A stretch of DNA of 64,000 bases from Mesostigma viride (lineage: Eukaryota > Streptophyta > Mesostigmatophyceae > Mesostigmatales > Mesostigmataceae): the NCBI GenBank assembly GCA_009746045.1, contig RPFO01000700.1:1-64000 (forward strand), read 5' to 3'. Under the pieces are notes generated by a model. The model worked only from the letters and a program-made list of their open reading frames with translations. It did no database searches and was not told the DNA's origin. Below, piece after piece: positions 1 to 12,600 of the stretch. How positions within the stretch are numbered: the first letter of the stretch is position 1; each line of letters starts with the position of its first letter. The translations under genes and the position numbers were made by a program.

Positions 1-1115
1 CCACGCATGCATGGCAGCCCCCACCACACCCACGCATGCATGCCACTCCCCCCCCACACCCCACGCCACTGCATGCGAGCCCCCCCCCACACCCACGCAC
101 GCATGCGAGCCCCCCCACACCCACGCAAGATGCCAGCCCCACCCCACATGCAGGCAAGCATTGCCAGCCACCCCCCACACCCACGCATGCATGCCAACCC
201 CTCCCACACCCACGCCTGCATGCCAGCTACCCCACAAACCCACGCATGCATGCCAGCGACCCCCCACATGCACGCATGCATGCCTGCCACCCCACCAACC
301 CACGCACGCATGCCAGCCCATCACAAACCCACTTATGCATGCCAGCCACCCCCCACACCCACGTACGCATGCCAGCCACCCCACACACCCACGCACGCAT
401 GGCAGCCACCCCACGAACCCACACACGCGTGCCAGCCCCCCCTAACCCCACGCATGCATGGCAGCCCCCCACCACACCCACGCATGCATGCCACTCCCCC
501 CCCACACCCACGCACGCATGCGAGCCCCCCCCCACACCCACGCACGCATGCGAGCCCCCCACACACCCACGCACGCATGGCAGCCACCCCACGAACCCAC
601 ACACGCGTGCCAGCCCCCCCCTAACCCCACGCATGCATGGCAGCCCCCACCACACCCACGCATGCATGCCACTCCCCCCCACACCCACGCACGCATGCGA
701 GCCACCCCCCACACCCACGCATGCATGCCAACCCCCCCACACCACGCCTGCATGCCAGCTACCCCACAAAACCCACGCATGCATGCCAGCGACCCCCACA
801 TGCACGCATGCATGCCTGCCACCCCACCAACCCACGCACGCATGCCAGCCCATCACAAACCCACTTATGCATGCCAGCCACCCCCCACACCCACGTACGC
901 ATGCCAGCCACCCCACACACCCACGCACGCATGGCAGCCACCCCACGAACCCACACGCGTGCCAGCCCCCCCCTAACCCCACGCATGCATGGCAGCCCCC
1001 ACCACACCCACGCATGCATGCCACTCCCACACCCACGCACGCATGCGAGCCCCCCCCCACACCCACGCACGCATGCGAGGCCCCCCACACCCACGCAAGC
1101 ATGCCAGCCCCCCCC
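1..1115. repeat. GCATGC minisatellite array, block 1 (cut by window start)
   Basis: Tandem units of about 29-31 bp alternate a C-rich stretch (CCCCCCACACCCACG) with a palindromic core (GCATGCATGC) and CAGCC. Variant units recur in a fixed order, giving a higher-order period of roughly 430-540 bp; for example the variant with CATCACAAACCCACTTATG recurs near 318 and 853. Both strands are open over long stretches because the unit is stop-poor. The predicted peptides (Pro-Thr-His-Ala-Cys-Gln repeats, or Gly-Val-Trp-rich on the other strand) change with every indel, so I do not call a gene. Confidence 0.93.
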
Positions 1116-3625
1116 ATGAAGTCATAGTGGGCACCACGGAGTCATGCTATGTTTTAATTTTTCAATTTAATAATGGGAATGACGGATGGTGCATGTGTGA
1201 ACAAAGGAATGAAAGGATTGCCACTCAATGAATATTAATTAATGATGAAAATGGGAGTTTGCATGGGAGTGTTTGGTCCTTATGGCTGGCTTGCAAAAAG
1301 CAGTACCCAAATTTCGAAGTATTTGACAGCGAAATATCTGTAAAGTATATCGCATGGTATAATTAATTAATGAATGGTACGCTGAAATTCTTTGTGCGGG
1401 CTCTCTCTGCATGTGATAAACAATTTTAGCTTTGAGGGCATGCAACAAGACATGCTAGCATTAAAATGAAATTAAATTATAACATGACTAGTTGGGAGAT
1501 CATGTACGACATGTAGCATAATTACGTACATGGCCACAATTGTGCCAATCAGGGCCCTCCTCTAGGTAGACTGTGCTAGGCAATTACAATTAGACAAATA
1601 AGGTCATTCAAAAAGGTTTAATTCTTCACCTACCTCCATCCATCCAGCAAGGGAATATGTTAGCCAGTGCTACATGATGATCTCCCAACGGAGTCATGTT
1701 ATGATGCGAAATAGTTCAGGATAAAATTTGTCAGAATTTCACTGGCGATACGAACGTAACGAAATTTCCAAGGTCTCGGAGAGCTTCCACGGTGTTCACG
1801 GGAAGGGTCCGTTGCGCGTGGCGCACGGCGGCGGTTCGTCCCGGTCGGAATCGTCCGCCCGCGCGTCCTCCGTGGAAGGGTCTTGGCGCGTCGCGCGGGC
1901 CGGTGCGGTTGGCGCCCAGAAGGTCGACTATCGGCCTCTGGGCCGCTAGCGGCGAGTCACGTCCTCTCAAGTCGGGGAGGGGGGGCGATAGCCCCCCCTC
2001 CCCCACTTTTTTCTTGTCCCCTACTAGTAACTACGATTTATGACGCCCGAAAACTTTGGCCGCGGCCGTAGGCCGGAAGTGGGGCCGTCCCCCGCGCCCC
2101 CTAGCGCGGGAGCGGACGACGTCCAGGACCGTAGCGAGATGGCCAGTCGGCGTAGTACAAAGAAAATCCCCAAACCTTGGAGATCGAGTCTCAGGAATTC
2201 TGAACGGGTGCTGAAACGCTGAACATGTTCAGACTTTTGCGGGCAGGTGGGGCGTCTCGCCAATCCGCGCGGCCTCAGGACATTACGGCGCGTTGACTCT
2301 TTTAAGCGTCAAACAAAAAGTCGCGAACTGATATCTGTACTAAAACTTTTCAAGGCACAGGACGTGGGATGTCAAATTTGATAAGCAAGCGAGACGAAAT
2401 GACAGTTCTGAAGGAAAGCGTTTTCAGCCGTGCTGAACGGAAACGTTCGCGCCTGAACAGGGGAAATAGAATCAAACGAGACGGAATTTTCAGTTAGCGA
2501 TAGCCCCCCCTCCCCCACTTTTTTCTTGCTGGGCAGTGGGAACTGGGAATTATTGGCAAAGCGTGCGGCATGCTCGGGGCGAAAAACAAAGTGACGTGCT
2601 GCGCGAGCAATTTTCCTTGTGCTGGCTGGCGATGGCAGGCAACGTAGGCTAGAAAATTGGGATGGGGAATGCGCAGCCATGGTTTTATACGTCAAAATTT
2701 TATGTTTGAAGAGCAAGTGCGAAATTTTATGAGCTGGAGGTGCGTCAACGGAGTGATACCTGCGTGGGAGAGGTCCGTGTCGCTATGGCGACCTGGAAAT
2801 GGAATGTCGTTGTAGATTTAGGTATTGTAGTATCATGCTTAACTGCTTTACGTATTGGATGCCTAGTGAAATCAGTTTGCTGTTCGTGGAAGGCTTGGGG
2901 TGTGGCCAACGAGCTTCTGCTGTCGCCGCATCATATTGGAAAGAACGCTGGATTTTTTGCCACGGGACGTAACCGGCGATGCCGATTGTGAGGCGTTTGT
3001 TTCGATGACCGGGGTAGTACCTGCTCTCTTTCTGATGCATTTTCATGGTTGCGTTCTTTCCATTTCGCCGAATCCACCTAGTCGCAGCAAAGACATAGCG
3101 TAGCAAGGGTTTTTAAAAACGCAGATTAGCCGTGCAGGACGCCATCTTCATGGTCCTTCGCATGTCCTGTGTGAACGTCCGTTGCCCAAGGATCTGTGAT
3201 GCTTTTTTCTGGAATATACTGGGCGGTGAAAGCCCCTCTGGATGCTTGCCTGGTCACGGGTTTGGGGCGTCATTTACTGCTGTACTCGCTGACATTCATG
3301 GTGCTTTCTGCGTAAGCTGACTTGCTTCGCACGTGGATTTTGACTGGACTGAAGAGCGCGTCTGGTAGCATGTTTACGTGGTGTATAAGGTGATCAATCA
3401 ACCATTTGTTTATAGAAGGTGTGACAATAGAAGGTGTGTTATATATTTCTTCATCAAGCATGTCAAAAGTAATCTCCACTCGCTTACAACCTGAATTTTG
3501 CTTTGCTGGGTCTGCTGTGTTTGTGTCTCACTGTGCAGGCTATCCCCTTGGTTGATCAACCAGGTGATTTTTGGTGGCAGCGGGGCCATATACTCTTCTT
3601 GGTGTTTTTCATCCATGGCATGTCA
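1116..3625. repeat. Macro-repeat body, copy 1 (complete)
   Basis: A 2.5-kb non-satellite body lies between two GCATGC arrays. In order it has an AT-rich segment (1116-1740), a GC-rich segment (1741-1973), a GC hairpin followed by CTTG (1974-2016), a 470-bp segment, a half-copy of the hairpin arm ending in CTTG (about 2497-2528), and a 1.1-kb segment running into the next array. It is nearly identical to 4952-7583. Short ORFs on both strands (for example 2372-2716 -, 2740-2991 +) are shared with copy 2, but that only reflects recent duplication. I recognise no domain. Confidence 0.92.
1974..2016 (+). other. Perfect GC hairpin followed by CTTG
   Basis: GGGGAGGGGGGGC (1974-1986) pairs with GCCCCCCCTCCCC (1991-2003) around a GATA loop, a perfect 13-bp stem. 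CTTG follows at 2013-2016. The same architecture recurs at 5937, 11451, 16491, 17222, 17952 and 20468. A short GC hairpin just before a fixed 4-nt end resembles Helitron 3' termini, but the canonical end is CTRR, so the assignment is only a hypothesis. Confidence 0.6.
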
Positions 3626-4951
3626 ACCAACGCATGCATGCCAGCCCCTCCCACACCCACGCACACATGTTAGCTATACCCCACAAACCCACGCATGGAT
3701 TCCAGCCACCCCCCACATGCCCGCATGCATGCCAGCCACCCCACCAATCCACGCACGCATGCCAGCCACCCCCACACCCACGCACGCATGCCAGCCACCC
3801 CACAACCCACTTATGCATTCCAGCAACCCCCACAGCCACTTACGCATGCCAGCCACCCCCCACACCCACGCACGCATGGCAGCCACCCCACGAACCCACG
3901 CACGCGTGCCAGCCCCCCCTTAAAACCACGCATGCATGGCAGCTCCCCACCACACCCACGCATGCATGCCACTCCCCCCGCCAACCACCCACGCATGCCA
4001 GCCCCCCGACACACGCATGGCAGCCCCCCCACACACCCACGCACGCATGCCAGCCCTACCCCACATGCAGGCATGCATGCCAGCCACCCCCCACACCCAC
4101 GCATGCATGCCAGCCCCTCCCACACCCACCCCCGCATGCCAGCTACCCCACAAACCCACGCATGCATGCCAGCGACCCCCCACATGCACGCATGCATGCC
4201 AGCCACCCCACCAACCCACGCACGCATGCCAGCCCATCACAAACCCGCTTATGCATGCCAGCCACCCCCCACACCCACGTACGCATGCCAGCCACCCCAC
4301 ACACCCACGCACGCATGGCAGCCACCCCACCAACCCACACACGCGTGCCAGCCCCCCCCTAACCCCACGCATGCATGGCAGCCCCCCACCACACCCACGC
4401 ATGCATGCCACTCCCCCCCCACACCCACGCACGCATGCGAGCCCCCCCACACACCCACGCACGCATGCGAGCCCCCCCACACACCCACGCACGCATGCCA
4501 GCCCCCCCCACATGCACGCATGCATGCCAGCCACCCCACCAACCCACTTATGCATGCCAGCCACCCCCGTCACCAACGTACGCATGGCAGCTCCCCACCA
4601 CACCCACGCATGCATGCCACTCCCCCCCCACACCCATGCGTGCATGGCAGCTCCCCCCCAAACCCACGCATGCATGCCAGCCCATCACAAACCCATGCAC
4701 GCATGCCACCCCCCACACCCACTTACGCATGCCAGCCACCCCACACACCCACGCACGCATGGCAGCCACCCCACGAACCCACACACGCGTGCCAGCCCCC
4801 CCCTAACCCCACGCATGCATGGCAGCCCCCCACCACACCCACGCATGCATGCCACTCCCCCCCACACCCACGCACGCATGCGAGCCCCCCCCCACACCCA
4901 CGCACGCATGCGAGGCCCCCCCACACCCACGCAAGCATGCCAGCCCCCCCC
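3626..4951. repeat. GCATGC minisatellite array, block 2
   Basis: Same roughly 30-bp unit family as block 1. It starts immediately after a conserved body end (ATGGCATGTCAACCAACG) and finishes with the same terminal variant (CACGCAAGCATGCCAGCC plus a C run) that precedes each body copy. Unit order is similar but not identical to the neighbouring blocks, which points to unequal exchange inside arrays. Confidence 0.93.
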
Positions 4952-7583
4952 ATGAAGTCATAGTGGGCACCACGGAGTCATGCTATGATTTAATTTTTTC
5001 AATTTAATAATGGGAATGACGGATGGTGCATGTGTGAACAAAGGAATGAAAGGATTGCCACTCAATGAATATTAATTAATGATGAAAATGGGAGTTTGCA
5101 TGGGAGTGTTTGGTCCTTATGGCTGGCTTGCAAAAAGCAGTACCCGAATTTCGAAGTATTTGACAGCGAAATATCTGTAAAGTATATCGCATGGTATAAT
5201 TAATTAATGAATGGTACGCTGAAATTCATTGTGCGGGCTCTCTCTGCACGTGATAAACAATTTTAGCTTTGAGGGCATGCAACAAGACATGCTAGCATTG
5301 AAATGAAATTAAATTATAACATGACTTGTTGGGAGATCATGTACGACATGTAGCATAATTACGTACATGGCCACAATTGTCCAATCAGGGCCCTCCTCTA
5401 GGTAGACTGTGCTAGGCAATTACAATTAGACAAATAAGGTCAAAAAAGGTTTAATTCTTCACCTACCTCCATCCATCCAGCAAGGGAATATGTTAGCCAG
5501 TGCTACATGATGATCTCCCAACGGAGTCATGTTATGATGCGAAATAGTTCAGGATAAAATTTGTCAGAATTTCACTGGCGATACGAACGTAACGAAATTT
5601 CCAAGTATCCGACGCCGAAATATCATTGTTGTATCGAATGGTATGCTGAAATTCATTGTGGTCAAGTCCGAGCTGATAAATTTGTCAGAAATTTCATTTT
5701 CGATACGAACGTGACGAAATTTCCAAGTATCTCACGCTCGGAGAGCTTCCACGGTGTTGACGGGGAAGGGTCCGTTGCGCGTGGCGCACGGCGGCGGTTC
5801 GTCCCGGTCGGAATCGTCCGCCCGCGCGTCCTCCGTGGAAGGGTCTTGGCGCGTCGCGCGGGCCGGTGCGGTTGGCGCCCAGAAGGTCGACTATCGGCCT
5901 CTGGGCCGCTAGCGGCGAGTCACGTCCTCTCAAGTCGGGGAGGGGGGGCGATAGCCCCCCCTCCCCCACTTTTTTCTTGTCCCCTACTAGTAACTACGAT
6001 TTATGACGCCCGAAAACTTTGGCCGCGGCCGTAGGCCGGAAGTGGGGCCGTCCCCCGCGCCCCCTAGCGCGGGAGCGGACGACGTCCAGGACCGTAGCGA
6101 GATGGCCAGTCGGCGTAGTACAAAGAAAATCCCCAAACCTTGGAGATCGAGTCTCAGGAATTCTGAACGGGTGCTGAAACGCTGAACATGTTCAGACTTT
6201 TGCGGGCAGGTGGGGCGTCTCGCCAATCCGCGCGGCCTCAGGACATTACGGCGCGTTGACTCTTTTAAGCGTCAAACAAAAAGTCGCGAACTGATATCTG
6301 TACTAAAACTTTTCAAGGCACAGGACGTGGGATGTCAAATTTGATAAGCAAGCGAGACGAAATGACAGTTCTGAAGGAAAGCGTTTTCAGCCGTGCTGAA
6401 CGGAAACGTTCGCGCCTGAACAGGGGAAATAGAATCAAACGAGACGGAATTTTCAGTTAGCGATAGCCCCCCCTCCCCCACTTTTTTCTTGCTGGGCAGT
6501 GGGAACTGGGAATTATTGGCAAAGCGTGCGGCATGCTCGGGGCGAAAAACAAAGTGACGTGCTGCGCGAGCAATTTTCCTTGTGCTGGCTGGCGATGGCA
6601 GGCAACGTAGGCTAGAAAATTGGGATGGGGAATGCGCAGCCATGGTTTTATACGTCAAAATTTTATGTTTGAAGAGCAAGTGCGAAATTTTATGAGCTGG
6701 AGGTGCGTCAACGGAGTGATACCTGCGTGGGAGAGGTCCGTGTCGCTATGGCGACCTGGAAATGGAATGTCGTTGTAGATTTAGGTATTGTAGTATCATG
6801 CTTAACTGCTTTACGTATTGGATGCCTAGTGAAATCAGTTTGCTGTTCGTGGAAGGCTTGGGGTGTGGCCAACGAGCTTCTGCTGTCGCCGCATCATATT
6901 GGAAAGAACGCTGGATTTTTTGCCACGGGACGTAACCGGCGATGCCGATTGTGAGGCGTTTGTTTCGATGACCGGGGTAGTACCTGCTCTCTTTCTGATG
7001 CATTTTCATGGTTGCGTTCTTTCCATTTCGCCGAATCCACCTAGTCGCAGCAAAGACATAGCGTAGCAAGGGTTTTTATTTTCTTAGCCGTGCAGGACGC
7101 CATCTTCATGGTCCTTCGCATGTCCTGTGTGAACGTCCGTTGCCCAAGGATCTGTGATGCTTTTTTCTGGAATATACTGGGCGGTGAAAGCCCCTCTGGA
7201 TGCTTGCCTGGTCACGGGTTTGGGGCGTCATTTACTGCTGTACTCGCTGACATTCATGGTGCTTTCTGCGTAAGCTGACTTGCTTCGCACGTGGATTTTG
7301 ACTGGACTGAAGAGCGCGTCTGGTAGCATGTTTACGTGGTGTATAAGGTGATCAATCAACCATTTGTTTATAGAAGGTGTGACAATAGAAGGTGTGTTAT
7401 ATATTTCTTCATCAAGCATGTCAAAAGTAATCTCCACTCGCTTACAACCTGAATTTTGCTTTGCTGGGTCTGCTGTGTTTGTGTCTCACTGTGCAGGCTA
7501 TCCCCTTGGTTGATCAACCAGGTGATTTTTGGTGGCAGCGGGGCCATATACTCTTCTTGGTGTTTTTCATCCATGGCATGTCA
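4952..7583. repeat. Macro-repeat body, copy 2 (complete)
   Basis: Near-identical duplicate of 1116-3625, offset 3,836 bp at its start. The main difference is an extra stretch of about 120 bp near 5605-5735. That stretch repeats the local motif around GATACGAACGTAACGAAATTTCC, so it is probably a local duplication. The GC hairpin with GATA loop is kept at 5937-5966 with CTTG at 5976-5979. A half-hairpin ending in CTTG lies at about 6460-6491. Confidence 0.92.
5937..5979 (+). other. Perfect GC hairpin followed by CTTG (copy 2)
   Basis: Identical 13-bp stem and GATA loop as at 1974-2003, followed by CTTG at 5976-5979. Confidence 0.6.
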
Positions 7584-9878
7584 ACCAACGCATGCATGCC
7601 AGCCCCTCCCACACCCACGCACACATGTTAGCTATACCCCACAAACCCACGCATGGATTCCAGCCACCCCCCACATGCCCGCATGCATGCCAGCCACCCC
7701 ACCAATCCACGCACGCATGCCAGCCACCCCCACACCCACGCACGCATGCCAGCCACCCCACAACCCACTTATGCATTCCAGCAACCCCCACAGCCACTTA
7801 CGCATGCCAGCCACCCCCCACCCCACGCACGCATGGCAGCCACCCCACGAACCCACGCACGCGTGCCAGCCCCCCCTTAAAACCACGCATGCATGGCAGC
7901 TCCCCACCACACCCACGCATGCATGCCACTCCCCCCGCCAACCACCCACGCATGCCAGCCCCCCGACACACGCATGGCAGCCCCCCCACACCCACGCACG
8001 CATGCCAGCCCTACCCCACATGCAGGCATGCATGCCAGCCACCCCCCACACCCACGCATGCATGCCAGCCCCTCCCACACCCACCCCCGCATGCCAGCTA
8101 CCCCACAAACCCACGCATGCATGCCAGCGACCCCCCACATGCACGCATGCATGCCAGCCACCCCACCAACCCACGCACGCATGCCAGCCCATCACAAACC
8201 CGCTTATGCATGCCAGCCACCCCCCACACCCACGTACGCATGCCAGCCACCCCACACACCCACGCACGCATGGCAGCCACCCCACCAACCCACACACGCG
8301 TGCCAGCCCCCCCTAACCCCACGCATGCATGGCAGCCCCCCACCACACCCACGCATGCATGCCACTCCCCCCCACACCCACGCACGCATGCGAGCCCCCC
8401 CCACACCCACGCACGCATGCGAGCCCCCCCCACACCACGCACGCATGCCAGCCCCACCCCACATGCAGGCATGCATGCCAGCCACCCCCCACACCCACGC
8501 ATGCATGCCAGCCCCTCCCACACCCACGCCCGCATGCCAGCTCCCCACAAACCCACGCATGCATGCCAGCGACCCCCCACATGCACGCATGCATGCCAGC
8601 CACCCCACCAACCCACGCACGCATGCCAGCCCATCACAAACCCACTTATGCATGCCAGCCACCCCCCACACCCACGTACGCATGCCAGCCACCCCACACA
8701 CCCACGCACGCATGGCAGCCACCCCACCAACCCACACACGCGTGCCAGCCCCCCCTAACCCCACGCATGCATGGCAGCCCCCCACCACACCCACGCATGC
8801 ATGCCACTCCCCCCCACACCCACGCACGCATGCGAGCCCCCCCCACACCCACGCACGCATGCGAGGCCCCCCCACACCCACGCAAGCATGCCAGCCCCAC
8901 CCCACATGCAGGCAAGCATGCCAGCCACCCCCCACACCCACGCATGCATGCCAACCCCTCCCACACCCACGCCTGCATGCCAGCTACCCCACAAACCCAC
9001 GCATGCATGCCAGCGACCCCCCACATGCACGCATGCATGCCTGCCACCCCACCAACCCACGCACGCATGCCAGCCCATCACAAACCCACTTATGCATGCC
9101 AGCCACCCCCCACACCCACGTACGCATGCCAGCCACCCCACACACCCACGCACGCATGGCAGCCACCCCACGAACCCACACACGCGTGCCAGCCCCCCCC
9201 TAACCCCACGCATGCATGGCAGCCCCCCACCACACCCACGCATGCATGCCACTCCCCCCCACACCCACGCACGCATGCGAGCCCCCCCCACACCCACGCA
9301 CGCATGCGAGCCCCCCACACACCCACGCACGCATGGCAGCCACCCCACGAACCCACACACGCGTGCCAGCCCCCCCTAACCCCACGCATGCATGGCAGCC
9401 CCCCACCACACCCACGCATGCATGCCACTCCCCCCCACACCCACGCACGCATGCGAGCCACCCCCCACACCCACGCATGCATGCCAACCCCTCCCACACC
9501 CACGCCTGCATGCCAGCTACCCCACAAACCCACGCATGCATGCCAGCGACCCCCCACATGCACGCATGCATGCCTGCCACCCCACCAACCCACGCACGCA
9601 TGCCAGCCCATCACAAACCCACTTATGCATGCCAGCCACCCCCCACACCCACGTACGCATGCCAGCCACCCCACACACCCACGCACGCATGGCAGCCACC
9701 CCACGAACCCACACACGCGTGCCAGCCCCCCCTAACCCCACGCATGCATGGCAGCCCCCCACCACACCCACGCATGCATGCCACTCCCCCCCACACCCAC
9801 GCACGCATGCGAGCCCCCCCCACACCCACGCACGCATGCGAGGCCCCCCACACCCACGCAAGCATGCCAGCCCCCCCC
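7584..9878. repeat. GCATGC minisatellite array, block 3 (longest)
   Basis: The longest of the three arrays at 2.3 kb. The marker variant CATCACAAACCC recurs near 8199, 8632, 9074 and 9609, about every 440-535 bp, showing several higher-order units. It ends with the same terminal variant before body copy 3. Confidence 0.93.
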
Positions 9879-10737
9879 ATGAAGTCATAGTGGGCACCAC
9901 GGAGTCATGCTATGTTTTAATTTTTTCAATTTAATAATGGGAATGACGGATGGTGCATGTGTGAACAAAGGAATGAAAGGATTGCCACTCAATGAATATT
10001 AATTAATGATGAAAATGGGAGTTTGCATGGGAGTGTTTGGTCCTTATGGCTGGCTTGCAAAAAGCAGTACCCAAATTTCGAAGTATTTGACAGCGAAATA
10101 TCTGTAAAGTATATCGCATGGTATAATTAATTAATGAATGGTACGCTGAAATTCTTTGTGCGGGCTCTCTCTGCATGTGATAAACAATTTTAGCTTTGAG
10201 GGCATGCAACAAGACATGCTAGCATTAAAATGAAATTAAATTATAACATGACTAGTTGGGAGATCATGTACGACATGTAGCATAATTACGTACATGGCCA
10301 CAATTGTGCCAATCAGGGCCCTCCTCTAGGTAGACTGTGCTAGGCAATTACAATTAGACAAATAAGGTCATTCAAAAAGGTTTAATTCTTCACCTACCTC
10401 CATCCATCCAGCAAGGGAATATGTTAGCCAGTGCTACATGATGATCTCCCAACGGAGTCATGTTATGATGCGAAATAGTTCAGGATAAAATTTGTCAGAA
10501 TTTCACTGGCGATACGAACGTAACGAAATTTCCAAGGTCTCGGAGAGCTTCCACGGTGTTGACGGGGAAGGGTCCGTTGCGCGTGGCGCACGGCGGCGGT
10601 TCGTCCCGGTCGGAATCGTCCGCCCGCGCGTCCTCCGTGGAAGGGTCTTGGCGCGTCGCGCGGGCCGGTGCGGTTGGCGCCCAGAAGGTCGACTATCGGC
10701 CTCTGGGCCGCTAGCGGCGAGTCACGTCCTCTCAAGT
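9879..10737. repeat. Macro-repeat body, copy 3 (truncated)
   Basis: Matches the first 860 bp of body copies 1 and 2. It resembles copy 1 more closely, since both lack the extra 120 bp of copy 2. Homology stops exactly where the GC hairpin starts in the other copies: after CTCTCAAGTC this copy continues TTTTTCTTGTTGCCC, so the hairpin is missing and a different sequence follows. Confidence 0.9.
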
Positions 10738-11450
10738 CTTTTTCTTGTTGCCCTTTATACTACTTTTTGGCTGCGCAAACTCTTCCGCAAACTCTTCCGG
10801 CAAACGTTGTCCGTACACTAGTAGCGCGAAAATCGGAACGCAAAATTTGTTTCCACAAAATCTTTCAGCAAATCGTGTCCGTAGGCTTTCTAGCGGCCTG
10901 TCACCGCGTAGCGTCCGGCGCCCAAACTCTTCTAAGACGAGTAGCCAAACAACCTCCAGCCAATTTCGCCAGCATTAGAGGAAATATACGTAACGGCTGA
11001 GTAACGGTCTAATACATTTAGTAGCTCAGCGTAGGAGCGAGCCAAAACGATGCGTGCCAAGTTGAGCTTGAAATTGGCCTAGGCGTTTGGAACGGACGAG
11101 GGAAATTGGCAGGGAAAACGGCGAGGAGAGGACCGATTCAAGGGGTATTTGGCGGTTGCTGGCAAAAAGCGAGAAAGCTGACGGACGGATCTGACGTACT
11201 GACATAACAGGTTTAGTTGCGGTTCGGTTCAGCCACCGGCTTCCCAAAATAGGCCAGCAAACCGTCCGGCACCATGAGTTTGCATGGAATCGAGGCGTAA
11301 TCCAGGGGATCACAGGCTGTGGCCGGCCGTACAGGTTCGGCTGTCTTGCTAGTGGGCGGGCTGTGTGAGCGGGAGTGTACGGCTGTGCTGGTACTCGCCG
11401 TTGAGGCACAAAAAGCCGTTGAGGCACAGAATCTGCCAAGTAGCGGGGTT
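10738..11450. other. Non-coding segment related to other local repeats
   Basis: Contains repeated CGCAAACTCTTCC motifs related to 18180-18270, so it is another diverged repeat segment. A 205-codon reading frame on the minus strand (11026-11643) runs across repeat junctions and has no protein-like conservation I can see. No gene is called. Confidence 0.6.
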
Positions 11451-11473
11451 CGGGGGCGGAGCCCCCGATCTTG
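11451..11473 (+). other. GC hairpin followed by CTTG
   Basis: CGGGGGC and GCCCCCG form a 7-bp stem around GGA (11451-11467), with CTTG at 11470-11473. The sequence after it (TCAACTACTATATTACG) is the start of the 730-bp unit that is tandemly repeated further right. Confidence 0.55.
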
Positions 11474-12600
11474 TCAACTACTATATTACGATCGTGTTGC
11501 GCAAGGGAGAAACCCGAACATCCTGACACCGCCGCGGGCGCCGTACCGTACGGCCTGATCGCACCCCCACGAACGACAACTATTCCTGAAATCCTGCGGA
11601 GCCGCGAGTTACGGCCCGTAACCGCTCGCCTGAACGCCGTCACACCCTCCTAAGATCGAGTGTCAGCAGTTCTGAACGGAATCTGAATTCAGCAAAATGC
11701 GCGAGAAATGCCGGGGGGCATATACGGCTGATTAACTTGTTACTACGGGAAGGATCTCTATCCAAACATCCTACTTGATTTACTAAGGGTTCAGACTGAA
11801 CGGGAATTCTCTAGTGTTCAGAATGAACGGGAAATGTGCAGAAATTTAAGTTCGAACCCTAGTCTGAACGGTTTTTCGGTTAAATTTTCGGTTCGGCCTA
11901 CTTCCCACGCAATTTCTGTGCCAATTTTAACGAGATGACTGAACTGAACGTGTTCAGACGGGGAGCGTTGCAAAAAACGGCTCGAAACTGTGAAAAGCAG
12001 GGGGCTCAGCTCGTAAAACGGCCGTACGAAACCGAAATTTTTGGGCTCCCGATGGCCCCCCCTTATATAGTCGAGCCGCGAGTTACGGCCCGTAACCGCG
12101 GGCCTGAACGCCGTCACACACTTCTAAGATCGAGTCTCAGGAGTTCTGAACAGAAAATGACGTCAGCTCAATTCAGCAAAATGCGCGAGAAATGGCGGGC
12201 GGCATATACGGCAGGGGGCTGAGTTGTTTGACGAAGCATCTCTATCCAAACATCCTACTACAAATACTAAGGGTTCAGACTGAACGGGAAATTTTGAGTG
12301 TTCAGACTGAACGAAAATTGAGTTCGAACACTTCTCTGAACGGGTTTTCGGTTGAATATTCGGTTCGGCCTACTTCGCACGCAATTTCCGTGCCAATTTT
12401 TGCGAGATGACACAACTGAACGTGTTCAGAAGGCGAGCGTGGGAAAAAAACGGCTCGAAACTGTGAAGAGCAGGGGGCTCCCGCTGGCACCCCCAGCCTC
12501 GGACCCTGACAAAAATACGGACTAGAAGTGTTCAGGCTGAACGGGGAAAGTTGGACCGGTCGAACCGTACCAAATTTTAGTTCGCATGCAGGGCGGGGCG
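11474..12600. repeat. Two diverged copies of the 730-bp repeat unit
   Basis: 11474-12060 matches the 730-bp unit at 16516-17246 closely, up to the CCCCCCC tract. 12075-12600 is a second, more diverged copy. Both contain many GTTCAG half-sites, often as inverted pairs such as GTTCAGACTGAAC at 11789-11801 and CTGAACGTGTTCAG at 11944-11957. No coding gene is supported. Confidence 0.75.

Noticed and set aside
1-9878. CRISPR-like array
   Set aside because: Repeats have no unique spacers of constant length, and the genome is eukaryotic.
1-9934. Long overlapping ORFs (up to 468 codons) on both strands in the GCATGC arrays
   Set aside because: The roughly 30-bp unit contains no stop in most frames. 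Peptides are open on both strands simultaneously and change with each small indel. No start, domain or splice context supports translation.
11026-11643. 205-codon minus-strand ORF
   Set aside because: It crosses a repeat boundary and a GC hairpin, and its right half recurs in other repeat units without the left half.
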